Assembly: GCA_012931725.1 (NCBI GenBank)
Contig: CM022945.1
Location: forward strand, 18,214,580 to 18,278,579
DNA length: 64,000 nucleotides
Reading direction: 5' to 3'
From: Litsea cubeba
Lineage: Eukaryota > Streptophyta > Magnoliopsida > Laurales > Lauraceae
The stretch's first letter is position 1. Each line of letters begins with the position of its first letter. Position numbers and translations under genes: made by a program. Shown here piece after piece: positions 22,447-35,816 of the stretch. The notes beneath the pieces are model-generated. The model was given only the letters and a program-made list of their open reading frames with translations. It made no database searches and was not told the origin of the DNA.

Positions 22447-24356
22447 TTATCCCATGCTTTAAAAAAAATAAAATCAAATAGTGCTGACGGACCTAATTGT
22501 TGCTGTATAAATCTCCAGAACCTATTGAGATATATGGCCATATTTCGGGATTTTACTGGTAAAATCCCCTTGTAAATATGTTGGAATTTTGGTCAATGAT
22601 AACACTGAAACTTATTTTATTGCATTTATGGGTTGAAAGAAGTCATATTTTTACAATAATAAATTCATTTTAAGGATTCAATTCCATGCAGTTAAATAAG
22701 CCCTTTTATATGTCCAGGCTAAGAAACATGAAAAAAAGGACTAATTTGCATATAAAAAAAAATGAGATATAACTAATCTATCATATTCTAGGCTTATATT
22801 TCATTATTTAAAGTTGATTACATGAACAACCACTCTGAATATGTTCAGAGTAATAAGTTTCTTTTTAATATGTAAAGGTAATGTGGATTGCACACACAGG
22901 GTGCAATGACATCGTTTGATAAAGGAAGACGAAAACAAAAATCATATCAAGAGGGGAAAAAAATAAAAATCAAGGAATGCGGATGTCTCAATAAAAGAAG
23001 GTTTGGGCAGTTTTGTTATTTAGAATTTTTGGGAAGGAAGATGGAAAATTATTTCTAAACTACCGGGAAAAATCTTTATTTTTATTTTTAAACCTGTCGC
23101 CATCTGCCAGTCATCGTGGCCAGTCGTCCAGTGCAAAGCTGCCTGAATCCTGAATCCGTGTTGCCTGCGACGCTTCCGTTTCGAGTGTGTACTGCACCTT
23201 TTTTTACGGTGGCCACAAACAGGGCTAGGAATGATAATGACAGCATTAACACCTTTCTTCCTAATCACTGTCAAGGATCAAAGCCACAGGAGGGTGGTGG
23301 AAGAGAGAGAGAGAGAGCTGTTGCTGCTTACCTGCACAGAAGGTCGGTTACAATGGAGGTGATACTTTTCATACCCATAGAAAGTCTCTTTCATGGATAA
23401 GGAAGGAAAAAAAAAGCTGATATGGTTCTGCTGAAATACCAAAACACGAAAAAAGAAATTTTCCCAAAAAAGCACCGTAGAGCTTCTCTCTTATGAAAAC
23501 CATATTACTAATCTTAGAAGCTAAGAACGAACATACACGGCACACGCCTTTCCATGAAAGGTATCAAACGCATAACTTTGTCCTAGGGAAAAAAAAATGC
23601 ACTCATTGATGAATGACAGGTCTCTTCTCCCAACACTGTCTAATGGTTAATACAACTTTATGCTCTTTTGTTCAGGAGATAAAAATAAAAGGCAAATATG
23701 GAGAGGCCTCCATTACTTAGATAGAGAGGAAGTTGGGGAAGAATTAAAAACCTGCTTCCATGGAAAGGAGAGCAGACTGGGCTCTAGTGCAGGTCAAGCC
23801 GTAGTGGGTGAGAAAGTTTTTTTCTGTGAAGATGAGGGCTGGGACAAGAGAATTGATACTCCCTTTTCCATATAAGATTACCGTATCTTGCAGACAAAAT
23901 AAAGAGATGATGAAAAACATACGAAGACTTTACCGTATTTTGCAAACAAAATAAAGTAGAATTCTAAAACTTATACCAAACAGGCCAATGGAGGGAAAGG
24001 AAGACTATAAAAGAAATCAAAACCAGAACGGGAGAGAGATCCAACGGTTACAAAATTAAAGCTATTGGCTTTTAACGGATGAGATGTATTAGGAGGTTTT
24101 GGACTTCGTATCTGCTGAAGCCGAAAATTGCACGCCCTGCACTCTATACCGATCGAAGACATCAAAAGCGGGCAAACCTTGTAAAATAAATGGAAACCGT
24201 TTGTGGTGCGTCTCTCCTTATACGACCACTTGGATAAGTCATCACTATAATTGAAGTGCTGTATTAGATTTATTTTATATATATATATATATTCAATTAA
24301 AATTGAAAATACAAGGAGCAGATATGTTGTTTTATAAATTTTTAACTTGATTAACC
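22447..24356. other. Intergenic, nothing recognised
   Basis: No gene or repeat recognised. Open frames near 23020-23400 and 23660-23875 have no familiar domain, and no splice or promoter context supports them. Confidence 0.5.
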
Positions 24357-24600
24357 CAAAGGGCTGGCTGAGTGGTCAAGACCACGGTTCATCTCTCTTT
24401 TGGAATTAGGGGGTCCTAGTATCAATTTCAGGTTCCCCCTTTTCTGGAACTGAAAGTTGAGTCCACTGGTGCATGCTACCATTTGGGGGCCACAGGGATT
24501 TTATATGGCTTCTCTCGGGGCCTGAAATTAGTCCAGCCGAAAGGGTTGGAACCCTCCATTAGCAAAAAAAAACAAAAAACAAAAAAAAAAAAAGACTTGA
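24357..24600 (+). mobile_element. tRNA-derived SINE
   Basis: GGGCTGGCTGAGTGGTCAAG at the 5' end contains a good Pol III A box (TGGCTGAGTGG). A degenerate B box (GTATCAATTTC) follows about 50 bases later, then a body of about 120 bases ending in an A-rich tail (24562-24595). ACTTGA occurs just before the element and again after the tail, a possible short target duplication. The A box context resembles tRNA-Ser or tRNA-Leu. Confidence 0.65.
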
Positions 24601-25470
24601 CAATGAGACTACTTCGAATGAATGAAATCTTTACCCAATCCAAAGCTTGGCCCCCAAGTCAAATCCATTTCAAATATTAACTTTTTATTTGAAGTTTGAT
24701 TTTAGGATGAAAATAGCACATGAAAATTACACAAATCAGGCACTGGGCACATGGAATTAGGGATGGAATCAGCTACCAACCAAACGCACTTGTGGGTCCT
24801 CTAAGTCATCGATCTCCCCGGAAGCCCTCCATTTGAAAGTATCAGTCTTGGACAAGTAGGAAAAACACGGTAATGATGCTAATTAGTTGCAAGGTTAGAA
24901 AAACTCAGCGAGTAAACTTTGGATTCAGACTAGTTATATATATTTTTTTAGGGACCTAGTAAAAAATAGGGGGAACTCGATATACATTTAAAAAAGGACA
25001 TGAATTGTATCAACTCGACCAAGTTTCTCCACAACTCGCTGATCCGGTCGAGTTGCATAATTCGGCCGAGTTTGGTTGTTTCTTTTTTTTTCTTTCCTTT
25101 AACTATGTAAGAAAACTCGCCAAATTCACCTCTGAGTCAGCTGAGTTAATGCATGCAATAGTTATTATAAAGGACTTTAGTATTTATTAAGATTAAAAAC
25201 AATCAAAACACATGAGAAAATGAGGGAGCAAAATAACTAAATAGGTATGCCTATCTTCTTCTTTTTTCTTTTTTTTTTTTCAATCTTGTGCATGATTTTA
25301 GTTCCTCTTATTCTTTCTGGTCAGCAAGAGGAGCAATGAAATAGGAAGGTACTGCGCCCTTACTGAACATGCAGCCTCTTCTTCTAGTTTCTTGTCTTTA
25401 TCAAGCAGAAAAGTTAGGATCATTAAATTTATTCGATAATTCATTAGATAACTAAGAGTCACAAGGATTT
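24601..25470. other. Intergenic, nothing recognised
   Basis: AT-rich with short T and A runs. No gene found. Confidence 0.5.
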
Positions 25471-25850
25471 TATATCTCTTTAAAGCATTATTAAAATACT
25501 TCTTTTTGAATGATAAATTCATGTCAATGAAATGTCGTTTTCACACATCAAGTCTCTCGTCCTTTCATAGTTTGAACTTTGAAGAGAAAATATCTATCTA
25601 TTTAAAGCATTATTAAACACATCTTTTCGAATGATATGATTCATGTAAAAGAGATGCATTTTTCACCTCATGTCTCTCGTCCTTGCATAGTTTGAAGAGA
25701 AAAGAGGGCAATTTCACTAAACAAGCGGAATGGGTAATCCGATGTGATGTACATCTACTACCATAGTCATCCAGGACCCTTGTTTCCGATAGATGTCTTT
25801 TTCAGTCATTTAAAAGTCTCTTGTCCTTGTACGGTTTGAATAAAAAAAGG
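25471..25850. repeat. Imperfect tandem duplication, about 125 bp
   Basis: Segment with TTTAAAGCATTATTAAA, TCATGT and GTCTCTCGTCCTT followed by CATAGTTTGAA occurs at 25471-25590 and 25595-25700. A third partial match (GTCTCTTGTCCTTGTACGG) lies near 25812. Confidence 0.6.
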
Positions 25851-25954
25851 GGGGGCTTTTATAGTAATTAGAATTTAAGCCTCTGTACTTAGATTTTAAA
25901 AGATTGTATTATAATATACTCTAAACTTGAGTTTTTCTTATTCCTAATTGTAGG

Positions 25955-26130
25955 ATTTTAATTTTGGTACGACGATGCTGAAGCTAAACGCATTCATGTT
26001 GAAGACATTGATGTCGAGAATGATGTTGATGATGATCCAAAAATACAATCAACACAAAATGGTGGGACAGTTGACGATGGGAGCCGGGACGAGATTGAGG
26101 CTGGACATGATTTTGATGATTGCATTTAAT
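25955..26130 (+). pseudogene. Isolated last-exon-like fragment, acidic tail
   Basis: A good acceptor (TTCTTATTCCTAATTGTAG, ending 25954) is followed by an open frame to TAA near 26130. It reads FWYDDAEAKRIHVEDIDVEN, then DVDDDP and a tail ending EAGHDFDDCI. This looks like the acidic C-terminus of a protein. I cannot assign a family; acidic tails occur in hAT transposases, but nothing here proves that. No upstream exon is recognisable. Confidence 0.35.
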
Positions 26131-27974
26131 TGGTTTTGAATTGCAAAAACAAAAACGTTTTTGTTTGCGCTTTGAACCGTTTGAATGGTAGATTTGATCT
26201 GATTTTGTTTGATGTTTGTTTTTAAATAATTGATGCTTAAGTTTTGGATCTTGCAACTTAAAAGTGATGGTTGAAATAAGATTTGAGTTTTCTTTTTATC
26301 TTTTGCATTCAATGTTTGGATGTAAAAGTTTTGTAATATGCAAGATTTTTTATTTTATCTTTCTCATTTGAGTATTTTTTCTTGATATAAAAATTTATTA
26401 ATATCTCAATAAATATTATTCATATTTTTTACTATTTGATCTATTTTTAAGCCAAGCCCAATATAGTTGGGATGAGGCTCTAATGATGATTTTATCTATT
26501 TTAAAATATTTTAAAAGTTATTTTCTAAAAAAACATGGCTCCTGAGTATCCGCGTTGACTGTCCGAGTTAATTTTTTTAATCAAACAAGTCAAGTTTGAG
26601 TCATGAGTTTGCCAACCATGTTTTGATGTGACTTGAGCTTTCCCTTTCTATTTCTCATTTTGTAATCTCCTTTTTCTTTAATGAAACTATTTGTTACCGT
26701 CTAAAAAAAAATGTGACTCGACTCGAGTGAGGCCCGGCTCCGGCCACCCAGACTAGATTGGTCTAGTATTTGGCTATGATTTTGGGCTATGAATCTATAA
26801 TCTAGGTTCAGGCTATGCTTCTTGGCCAATGTTCAATGGGTTACAGTGGCGCTAAGTGGCCATAAAACTAAGGGGTAGTTTGGAAATTCTAGTCTAATTA
26901 ATAAAAACTAATTAGATTAAGGTTCATTTTAGGTTCTAATTTACAATTGGTCTATTTCATGAAGTTATATTAAAAAAAATATATACTCTTAATCCATGAG
27001 GTAATTGGGGCTTAGCTTTTATTTACTTATTTATTTGCTAAAAGGAGGATTACTATGTAAAACCCACCATTCTCTAATTTAAAGATTTTATGAGATTATT
27101 TTTGCCCAAATGCATGTAAAGGGTTTTCTTAAAAAACACCTTAAAAAAAAAGTCTTTAATAGGGCTATGAAAAGGCCAGGTGGGGTAAGTCCTTACCCTA
27201 CCCTCTCATAGTCATATAAGCAGGGAGGGCTTAGGTTGAGCAAAAGCCCTTAGGACGGAAAGAGAATTCTTTTTTTAATATATATGACTCTTTCCTCTAC
27301 CACTGCCAACTGAAATATATAGTTGTCTTTATAATCTCTACTTCATGTTGAAATTACATCCTAACCTTTTAGCATCCTAATATTGCAAATTGATTCCTCT
27401 ATTCATATATAAGTGGAAAATCTTTTCAGCTTGTATCAAAGTCATGATATGATAGTGGGGAAAACTGTAGAGATTAAATCTCAAGTCATGATTGGGTGCT
27501 GTTTTAGAAAGCAAACTCTGGTTCTCATTGCCTGATTATAGTCATCTCAACATGTAGGCTGATGAGGTGTGAATAAAACCAAGAAACTAACAAATTTGTT
27601 ATGTTTGAAGTAATATCAAATGATTAGCATTGCCTGATTTAGAAATCAATTCGCCTATTGGTTGTTCAAATCCAATCCAACTTTTCATAATCTAACATCC
27701 AGGCTACAAAATCATATTAGATTTTTTGCCTGAGGCCATCATATATATTGATGGAATATGTGACTTTTTATATAAAATAAATAAAAGAGAAAAAAATTAA
27801 AATAGCACTGACTATTGGGCTTATTTGTGACAAATGTGTTGGGCCAAGCATCTTGAATGGTTTGAAAGCCCTTGCCATCAGTGGGCTGGATTGACAGCCC
27901 CACTCACGATCCAGTGGCAATGAGGCGCCCCAAGGCATGTAGGTCCATAATAATGAGTTCCAATTACTGGTCCA
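26131..27974. other. Intergenic with a LINE-type 3' tail motif
   Basis: No gene. AAGCCAAGCCCAATATAGTT at 26451 resembles the 3' end of plant LINE/SINE elements (the AAGCCC...GTTGGGATGAGGC signature). Confidence 0.4.
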
Positions 27975-27977
27975 TAA

Positions 27978-29475
27978 GGGTTGTTTGGCATTTACGCATG
28001 GGATGCGTAAATGCAAATTACATATGTAAATGTTTAAATATGTAAATGTCGAGTATGTAAGCGTTACACATGTGTTTCTGTTTACGTTGTTTGGCAATTA
28101 ACACCATTTTCACATGATTTACGCATGTGAATCATTTTACCACGTTTGTTTCAAAAACATATATAAATGCATGCAAAATATATTTGGTGTTTATATTTAA
28201 AATTTGAAACAACTAAAAAGCTACCACTCTGGACCTACAAAATATCACTCGTCAATTATTTTAAGCATATAATATGTTGCTAATCAGACACCATGTACTA
28301 CTTGCTATAAATATATTTGGACTATGTAAAAAACTTCCTATTGGGGTTTAATTTTATATGTGAAAGTGTTGGTAGTCAAGTCTCATGTTTTTATTTTATT
28401 TTTGTGAGAGACTTATAAATCTTTTATTGTGCTTGTTTGCTGATTTTGGATTTAGAAGTATGCAGGCAGCCCTAGGTGTTGACGCCTATGTGTTGACTCC
28501 TATGTTTGTTTTGCATCAATTCACAAATCCATGGCAAACCCAGCCTAATGACTTCATTTTCTCAAATTGATACATTAATTTTCCACCAAGGTGTCATCTA
28601 CTTTTTGTTGTCCATGAACACAATCTCCTTGAAGAGGTCATCCGGTATGCTTCATCATCACTTTTGTTCTAGTAAGAGCATCATTAAATCTGATTCTGGT
28701 CACAAAAATCGTGAGTGGATTGAGCATCATTACATTTGGTATTGGATTTAAATAAGTTTTAGAGTGCTGCATCCAAATCTCTGTCTAGTGGAAAACTCTC
28801 AATGTCGGGTGACTTGGGTGTAAGGGCTACATCTTTTGCCTCTGGCAGATTGATGTCCATCTCAAGTGGGTCGTCTGGGTTCATGTATAGCAGCAAAAAT
28901 TGAAAAGGGGTTTTGGAGAGAGACATGAGAGAGAGATTGGAGAAAGGGGAGAGACATGAGAGGAGAGAAGGAAAATGGAGATCAACAGATAGGGTGAGAG
29001 AGAGAGATAGACAAAGGCAACATCAGAAGTGATAGGGGAGAGAGTATCAGCTGAAAGAGAAGCATACCTGGGAACTGGTAGGGTTTGGAGCGTTGGAGAG
29101 GAAGAGGAGACATTCGTTTTGGAGATTTTCTCCGATACTTGTGCTGGGAGAGAAAATGTGCTGGGAGAGAAAGTATGAATATTAAAATACGGGGTTTGCA
29201 CATTTCGAACCTGGGATCACCTTTGACGGAATGAGAAATCTCCCCAACGGGCGCCTTTTTGGTGTGGCTTCATTACACATGCTTTTAGATGTGGTTCCTT
29301 TTACCATCTATTGAGGTGTGAAAAATTATATCAAGAAATGAGCACATTTTCACACCATTTTCATATGAAATTTACATACGTGATACTTAAATATGGTGCA
29401 ACCAAACGTGATGGTGCGTAACACTTACGCATGTAGGTCATTTACATATGTAAAATAGTGCAAACAAACAACCCC
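27978..29475. mobile_element. PIF/Harbinger-like element, 1.5 kb
   Basis: Flanked by TAA on both sides (27975-27977 and 29476-29478). Ends are GGGTTGTTTGG and CAAACAACCCC. A 3-bp TAA target and GGG...TGTTTGG ends are characteristic of PIF/Harbinger. Subterminal regions are rich in TTTACATATGTAAA-like palindromes. No DDE transposase is visible, only one 41-codon frame, so it is an internally deleted derivative. Confidence 0.7.
28759..28884 (-). CDS. 41-residue frame in Harbinger-like element
   Basis: ATG at 28884 to TAA at 28759. It begins MNPDDPLEMDINLPEAKDVA and has protein-like composition. The position, downstream of a CT-rich leader on the minus strand, suggests the truncated start of an element-encoded protein (these elements carry a Myb-like ORF and a transposase). 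The family assignment is inference. Confidence 0.35.
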   Translation of the reverse strand: MNPDDPLEMDINLPEAKDVALTPKSPDIESFPLDRDLDAAL

Positions 29476-29624
29476 TAAAAGTAAAAAAGGAAAGACGAAA
29501 AAAAAGAACGCTAATCAAATCACTTCAGCACTTTTTCCAAAATGATTAGTTTCATGTCTTAAACATTCATATATTTTAAGATTTTGAACATGTAATCCGA
29601 ACCATTTAATGTTTACTCATCGAA

Positions 29625-29865
29625 AATGATACTTCCAAACAAACATGATATTGTATTTCATGGTTGTAAATTTTACGTACGTAAAATTCACATTCACATA
29701 TGTAAAAAAATGGTACTCTCAAAGAAAAAAGATATTTTGTTCCACGTGTGTAAATTTTACACATATAAAATTCACATATACATAAGCAAAAAATGGAACT
29801 TCCAAACAAACATGATATTTTGTTTCACCTGTGCTTTTACATATGTAAAATTTGCATTGTAAATC
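29625..29865 (+). repeat. Tandem repeat, three units of about 85 bp
   Basis: Units contain CTTCCAAACAAACATGATAT, then TTTTACACATGTAAAATTCA-like palindromic segments. They lie just beyond the probable 3' UTR of the CGR gene and resemble the subterminal palindromes of the neighbouring Harbinger-like element. Confidence 0.7.
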
Positions 29866-30007
29866 CCATTTTCATATCCACGAGTAAAAGACAAATGAAC
29901 CCTTGTAATTCGAAGTTGATCCCACTAAACAAATTGAAGCGTTCAACGGGACTGTTCCTGATGAGAGCAGAAAGCAGACATGGTTTTGTAGACATTGAAA
30001 TCAAGGG

Positions 30008-33000
30008 TTATGAGCTGAGGTGGAAAACTTGGCAGCTTGGCTTGTAAGACCGCTTGCTTGCTGTCTGCTCAAACTTCTTGGAGGCAACTTCATTCTCTTC
30101 CAAGCGATTCTGAACAAAATATTTTATCCACCAAGACGAGCTCCGCAGCTTTGCCTTCAAGGGAAACAATTCCAGAGCAACATTAATTCAAAACAGGCAT
30201 CATACATATGATAATATGGCTGCTAAAATCTCTTTCATGGGAAACAGCAAAATGCAATACTTGGAAGTCATAACATGCTATGTGTATATCTGCCAGCATA
30301 AAAATTAAAAAAATCTAAAATAATTTTGTTTTTCATCAGCACATGTCAACAGATTATGAAAAAATTGAAAGGAAAAAAAAATCTATGCACCTCATGAAGG
30401 TCATTTAGATCCTCCGAAGGGTAATTATCCACATAGGTGATGTGACCATGCACTTGTCAATGCTTAATGACAATTGAGCAATCAAGTGAATGACCTGCAC
30501 CTCAACCTCAATGCCATTATGTACTCATGAGACTCGGGCCTGCAAAATGTGGACTACCACCCACCTAAATTGGCTAGTGTTATTTTCACCACATGGTCTT
30601 TAAACAGAAAAGTTGGCCACAAGATAAGAAAGGTGGCTGCTTGCTGTCTGTGCAAGGCGGAGGCCCAGTGAATCCAAGCAATGTGGAAAGAAGACACTAT
30701 ACATCAAAGGTTAGAACATAAGGATATGGAGATGAAGATGAAGATCATGATTCAAAATATCAGTATGGAAGGCCATACTGACCATGCCAAAAACCAACAT
30801 GTACCCACCAACCTATACCAAAAATGTTGGCCTAAAATTCTCTCTGATACATCATATCAGCCTGGTCAAAAACCAAATATGTATCGCCCAGTACAACATG
30901 GATAGCCTATATTTTTCAAACCACAATTGAGAGAGAAGCAAAGCACACAGCGTTTGACGTGGTAAGGTCCCTCAAGGTGATGCAGGATAGACCTTAGGCC
31001 AAAAGTGTAGGGCCCAAGATAGCCCAAGATAGTATAGGACTTATTTCTTATTATATAATTGAGTTGTAATTAGAGTTGGGCTTTAAATTTCACTTGGGGT
31101 TTTTATTTTATTTCCTAAATTAGGTTATTAGTTACTTTCTTAGTTTGATTAGGTTACTTGGTCAACAAGTTTTCTTTCTTATTTATATGCATTGTAAGAA
31201 ATTCAATTTTCAGAGTTGATTAATAGAATTTGGATTTTATCCCTGAGGTGCGTCCTCGTAATTGTCTAAGCGGAGATGTGTTGAAGGGTATGCGGACACG
31301 TGCTTCGGCACCCACGCAAGCCCTAATCCTAGGGCCTGCATCACAAGATCAAAGACAAAGGCACAAGAGGAGTCAAAGTGAGGTGAAGCACCAATCACGG
31401 AAGGTGAGCTGACCAAAAATAAGGCATGGAAAAGCATGTCCCTTGAAATCTTTGAAAGAGGGGCGTTCTTTGCATAGGCTCTTGAACATAGTCTCAATGA
31501 GTCCTAAAACCAATAGATTAAAGGTCATTTAGATCCGAGTTTCAACAAACCAAACCAAACCAAACCAAACCAAGCCTTTTCCCACTAGGTGGGGTCGGCT
31601 ATATGGATTTGACGACGCCAATCAAATCTGTTTAGGGCCATGTCCTCCGTTAGATCCATGTAGGCAAGATCATGTTTAATAGTTTCTTTCCAACTTCTCT
31701 TGGGTCTCCCTCTCCCTCTCCTACTCTTGGCAAACTCCATGCTTTCACACCTTTTAACAGGTGCCTCTGTTGGACGCCTTCTAACATGGCCGAACCATCT
31801 CAGTCGATTTTCTCTCATTTTATCTCCAATCGGTACTATTCCTACTATGCCCCTAATCTCCTCATTCCTAATCCTATCTCTCCTTGTGATCCCGCACATC
31901 CATCTTAGCATTCTCATCTCCGCAACTTCCATCTTCTTGACATGATTATGCTTTACTGCCAACACTCTGATCCATATAACAACGCTGGCCGTACCGCCAC
32001 CTTATAATACTTTCCTTTAACCTTGAGGGGGACTTTCCGATCACACAAGACCCCCGAAGCACTCCTCCATTTGGTCCACCCGGCTTGAATCCTGTGACTT
32101 ACATCAGTATCAATCCCTCCATCCTGTTGCACCATAGATCCGAGTTTCAACAGGATTATAAAATCTTTGGATTTCGGAAATAATCATGTTTTTTAATCCA
32201 AATTCGCATTACATTATAAGACTTCATTGGGAAAATATTCATCATTGTTGTTGTTGTCATCATCAAAGCCTTTTTTCCATCAAGCTAGGGTTAGCTATAA
32301 GACTTCTCACTTAAAAAAGGAAGAAGTAAACAACATCTCACTTAAATAGGAAGGAAAAAAAAAAAAGAAAATTTTTTTTTAAAAAAAGCCAAACCATAAA
32401 ACCTACCTCAAGACGGCGAACATACTATATAACTAGCACAACCACCTGTGCTCAGCATGGTATGTCCATGCATTATAAATTAAATATTCATACATTAAAA
32501 TGCTTATGTGGAGTACCTCTTTCCATAGAGCAAGTTGCGTAAAATGGAAATACGAAAACTGGGGCAGAAAGGGAGTAGAAGAGATAGGGTGGAACGAGAG
32601 ATTTTACAAACAAAGGAATAAGTAGAACTAAAGTGGAGAGTGGGTAGTATGATGAGATAAAAGATATAGTTACAGGGAGATAATGTTGAACATTTCAACA
32701 AATAGGGGTAACTAGCAGTCAAAATTACAACCGGACAGTCAAAATTAAAGCGAAAACCATTGGCTTTAATATATTATAATAGGAAAGCATTCACCTGCAC
32801 ATGGTCAGGCGAACCGTGCATCGGGAACATCGTAGGGGTGGGGCTTGCCTCTTATTGTCATGCGTAATGCATGACGTGTTCTGGATGCAGTGTTTGATTG
32901 TGCTTCGAACGTAGGTGAATATTTTCCATATATAATATACTCTATCTACAATATATGTAAGTACATGCATGCATGTGTGAGAGAGAATGAAAAATTCTCT

Positions 33001-35774
33001 CTGCCTAGTCGGCATGCCATAGATTGTCACCTACAAACTAGCTAAGGATACACCAACTCATTTTCATGGATGCAAAACACATGCTTGGGTCACCTTTATT
33101 GGTTATGTTCTTCCATTCGACCCTATTCAATGCCATGCTCTTAGTTACTCCACATAATGATATGTTGTTCCTCATTGATGCAGTCCTAGGGTTAGGATGC
33201 AAGTGCTAGGGCACAATTAGGATTCCCAGGGAACAATCACACGAGGAAGAAACAGTCTTCAACGATAATTCTTCTATTAACTCAATTCTCTCTATGAGAT
33301 TACCAATCTCTACAATGTCATATTTATAAGAAAAGAAACTTAAGGGCTAAGAAAACAATCTAAACCAAACTAGGAAACCAAATAATAATTAGAAACTAAT
33401 CCTAATTATACTCTTACTAAAATAAGACCAATTAAAATTAGAATTTCATGGGTCCCACATGTGGCCCACAAGTCTTGTTGTAATGATGTGGTATTGCTAC
33501 TGCATCATTCTCCCCAGGTTGGAAAAGAGTTCGACCTCGAACTCGGCTCTTCTTCTTGATGTTACTTCTGTAGATAGTGTGCACGTGAAGCGCATCCTTG
33601 GTGAGACGAGAACTTGACCCTTGCTTCGGTGGTGTCGGTTTCATAGGACGGAGTGTGACTTGCCTTTCACCATGTATGAATGTGTATGTGTTGTCGCGCA
33701 TGCCATTAGTTCCATTCTTGTCATACATCCACGGACGACCCAATAAGAGATCACAACTATCCATGGGTACCACATTACACCAAACTGTATCTGTATAATC
33801 TGTACCAATGGAAAAGGTAACTGGACATGCATATCGGACTTGCACTTCATCACCTGTCATTAACCATCTAGCAAAATAAGGACGATGATGCTTCCGAACT
33901 TTCAGCTGTAAGCGATCCACAAAAGCTTGGGATATAATATTCTGACAACTGCCGCCATCAATGACTACCGTACATTCATGATCATTGACTGTTCCTTTGG
34001 AGCGGAAAATATTTTCTCGCAACCACTTCGTCGCAGTAGTTGATGGAGCATCGGTGATGACCATGAGAGATTCACCGTCAACGGCATTGTAAATCTCTAA
34101 TTCTTCTGTCTCAGCTGCAACCTCTGTTTCTTTAGGATCATCTGGGACATCCTTCTCATCACTTTCATTCTCAATCAAGTGGATACGTTTGGGACATTCC
34201 CTTGCACGATGCCCTTGTTGGTGACAATTAAAGCAGGTGATCCTATTTTGACCTTCGGGTTTGGTGAATTCTTTCTCCGATGAATCACCCGGTTTAGAAC
34301 CTGCAAGTGAAGAATTCTTCTGCATAACCCATTTAGAGGCATTAAGTTTTCTGGCTTGATGTTGTGCAATTCCTTCAGCTTTGATAGCATGCTGAACAAT
34401 CTCATCAACATTCTCAAAATGCTTGAATGTGAGGATATCTTGTATGTCAAGTGTCAACCCATTAAAGTATCTGTCAACTAAGACATCCTCATCTTCGTTC
34501 AAACCACAACGAGCTTGCATGGTCATAAACTCCTCAGAATACTCAACAACTGTCTTAGATCCTTGTTTCAAGTATTGAAAACGTGAACGCAGATCTCTGG
34601 AGTAATTGATAGGCAAAAATTTTTGCTTTAACAAATTTTTCATCTCAGTCCACGTGTCAACAGGGTCAATTTGCTGGTATCTTCTCTTCTTTTGCAACTC
34701 GGCCCACCATATTGCAGCATAATTGCGAAATCGAGTTGCCACCAGTGTAATCTTATGAGCATCCGTCATTGGTTTATGTGCAAAAATATTTTCAACACAC
34801 ACTAACCAATCCAAGAATTCATCTGGGTTCAATTTCCCATCATATTCGGGAATCACAAGTTTAATACCCAAATCACGATCAACGTTGACTACATGTGGAT
34901 CTCGTTGATTTCGATGAGGTCCTCCATCATCGCGATGATTATCATCACGCCGATTAGTTTCCAAAGTGGTTAACCGGGTTTCAATCCTTTCCAGAGTCGC
35001 TTGCATTTGAACTTGCATTTGAGCCATCGTTGCAGATAATTGATTAACAGTTACCGATAATTGCGCAACGGTTCCCCTCAAATCATCATCATTGTGAGAG
35101 GAAGACTCCGCGTCAATTAATTTCTTGGGAGGCATTTTTTTTTTAATGCAAATAGAAAATTTCTGACTGACCTGATGTGTAGATCTATGCTCTCAACAAT
35201 CACGCTGGTGAAAACGGATTTAAAATCGGACGGTAGATGACCCCGATATCGCAAAAGAAATCTCAACTGTTGATCTTTGGCAAGGGCTGGATGGTGGATG
35301 GGGCTGATCAGTGAAACAAGTTGCTGGCTGGGCTTCCTCTCTAAAACAGGTCAAGTGTGACTTGAAGGCAACCTGATCCAAGGCCCAGCTGCTGGTTTTC
35401 TTCTGCAGAACACATGCCAAGCCTCGATCTGTGTGTCCAGAAAGGATAAAAATAAAAGGGTTAAACACCCCTTATCTGCTGCTGCTGTAACGAAGATAGG
35501 AGGGAGCGATGAGATGAAAGGGCTGTGAGATGATGCGGACGACAATGATGGCGAGGACGACGGACGATGTGCAGAGGGAACTGGACTGTCGAGAGAGGAA
35601 GAACGTCGATGGTGGAGGCTTGAAGAAGAAGCTCCACTGCTGTTGCTGTCACGAAGAGAAGAGGAAGTGGAGGCGAAGTCGACGGCGAGCGACGAGGATG
35701 GCAGCAGCGCCCTTGGTGCACGGTACGCACTTCTTCCCCTATTCTCTCGTCTCTATTCTTCTACTTTCTGCTCT

Positions 35775-35816
<42 letters not shown>

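Noticed and set aside
28881..29201. 106-codon minus-strand frame in the Harbinger-like element
   Set aside because: It is a translation of a CT-rich leader with low-complexity composition.
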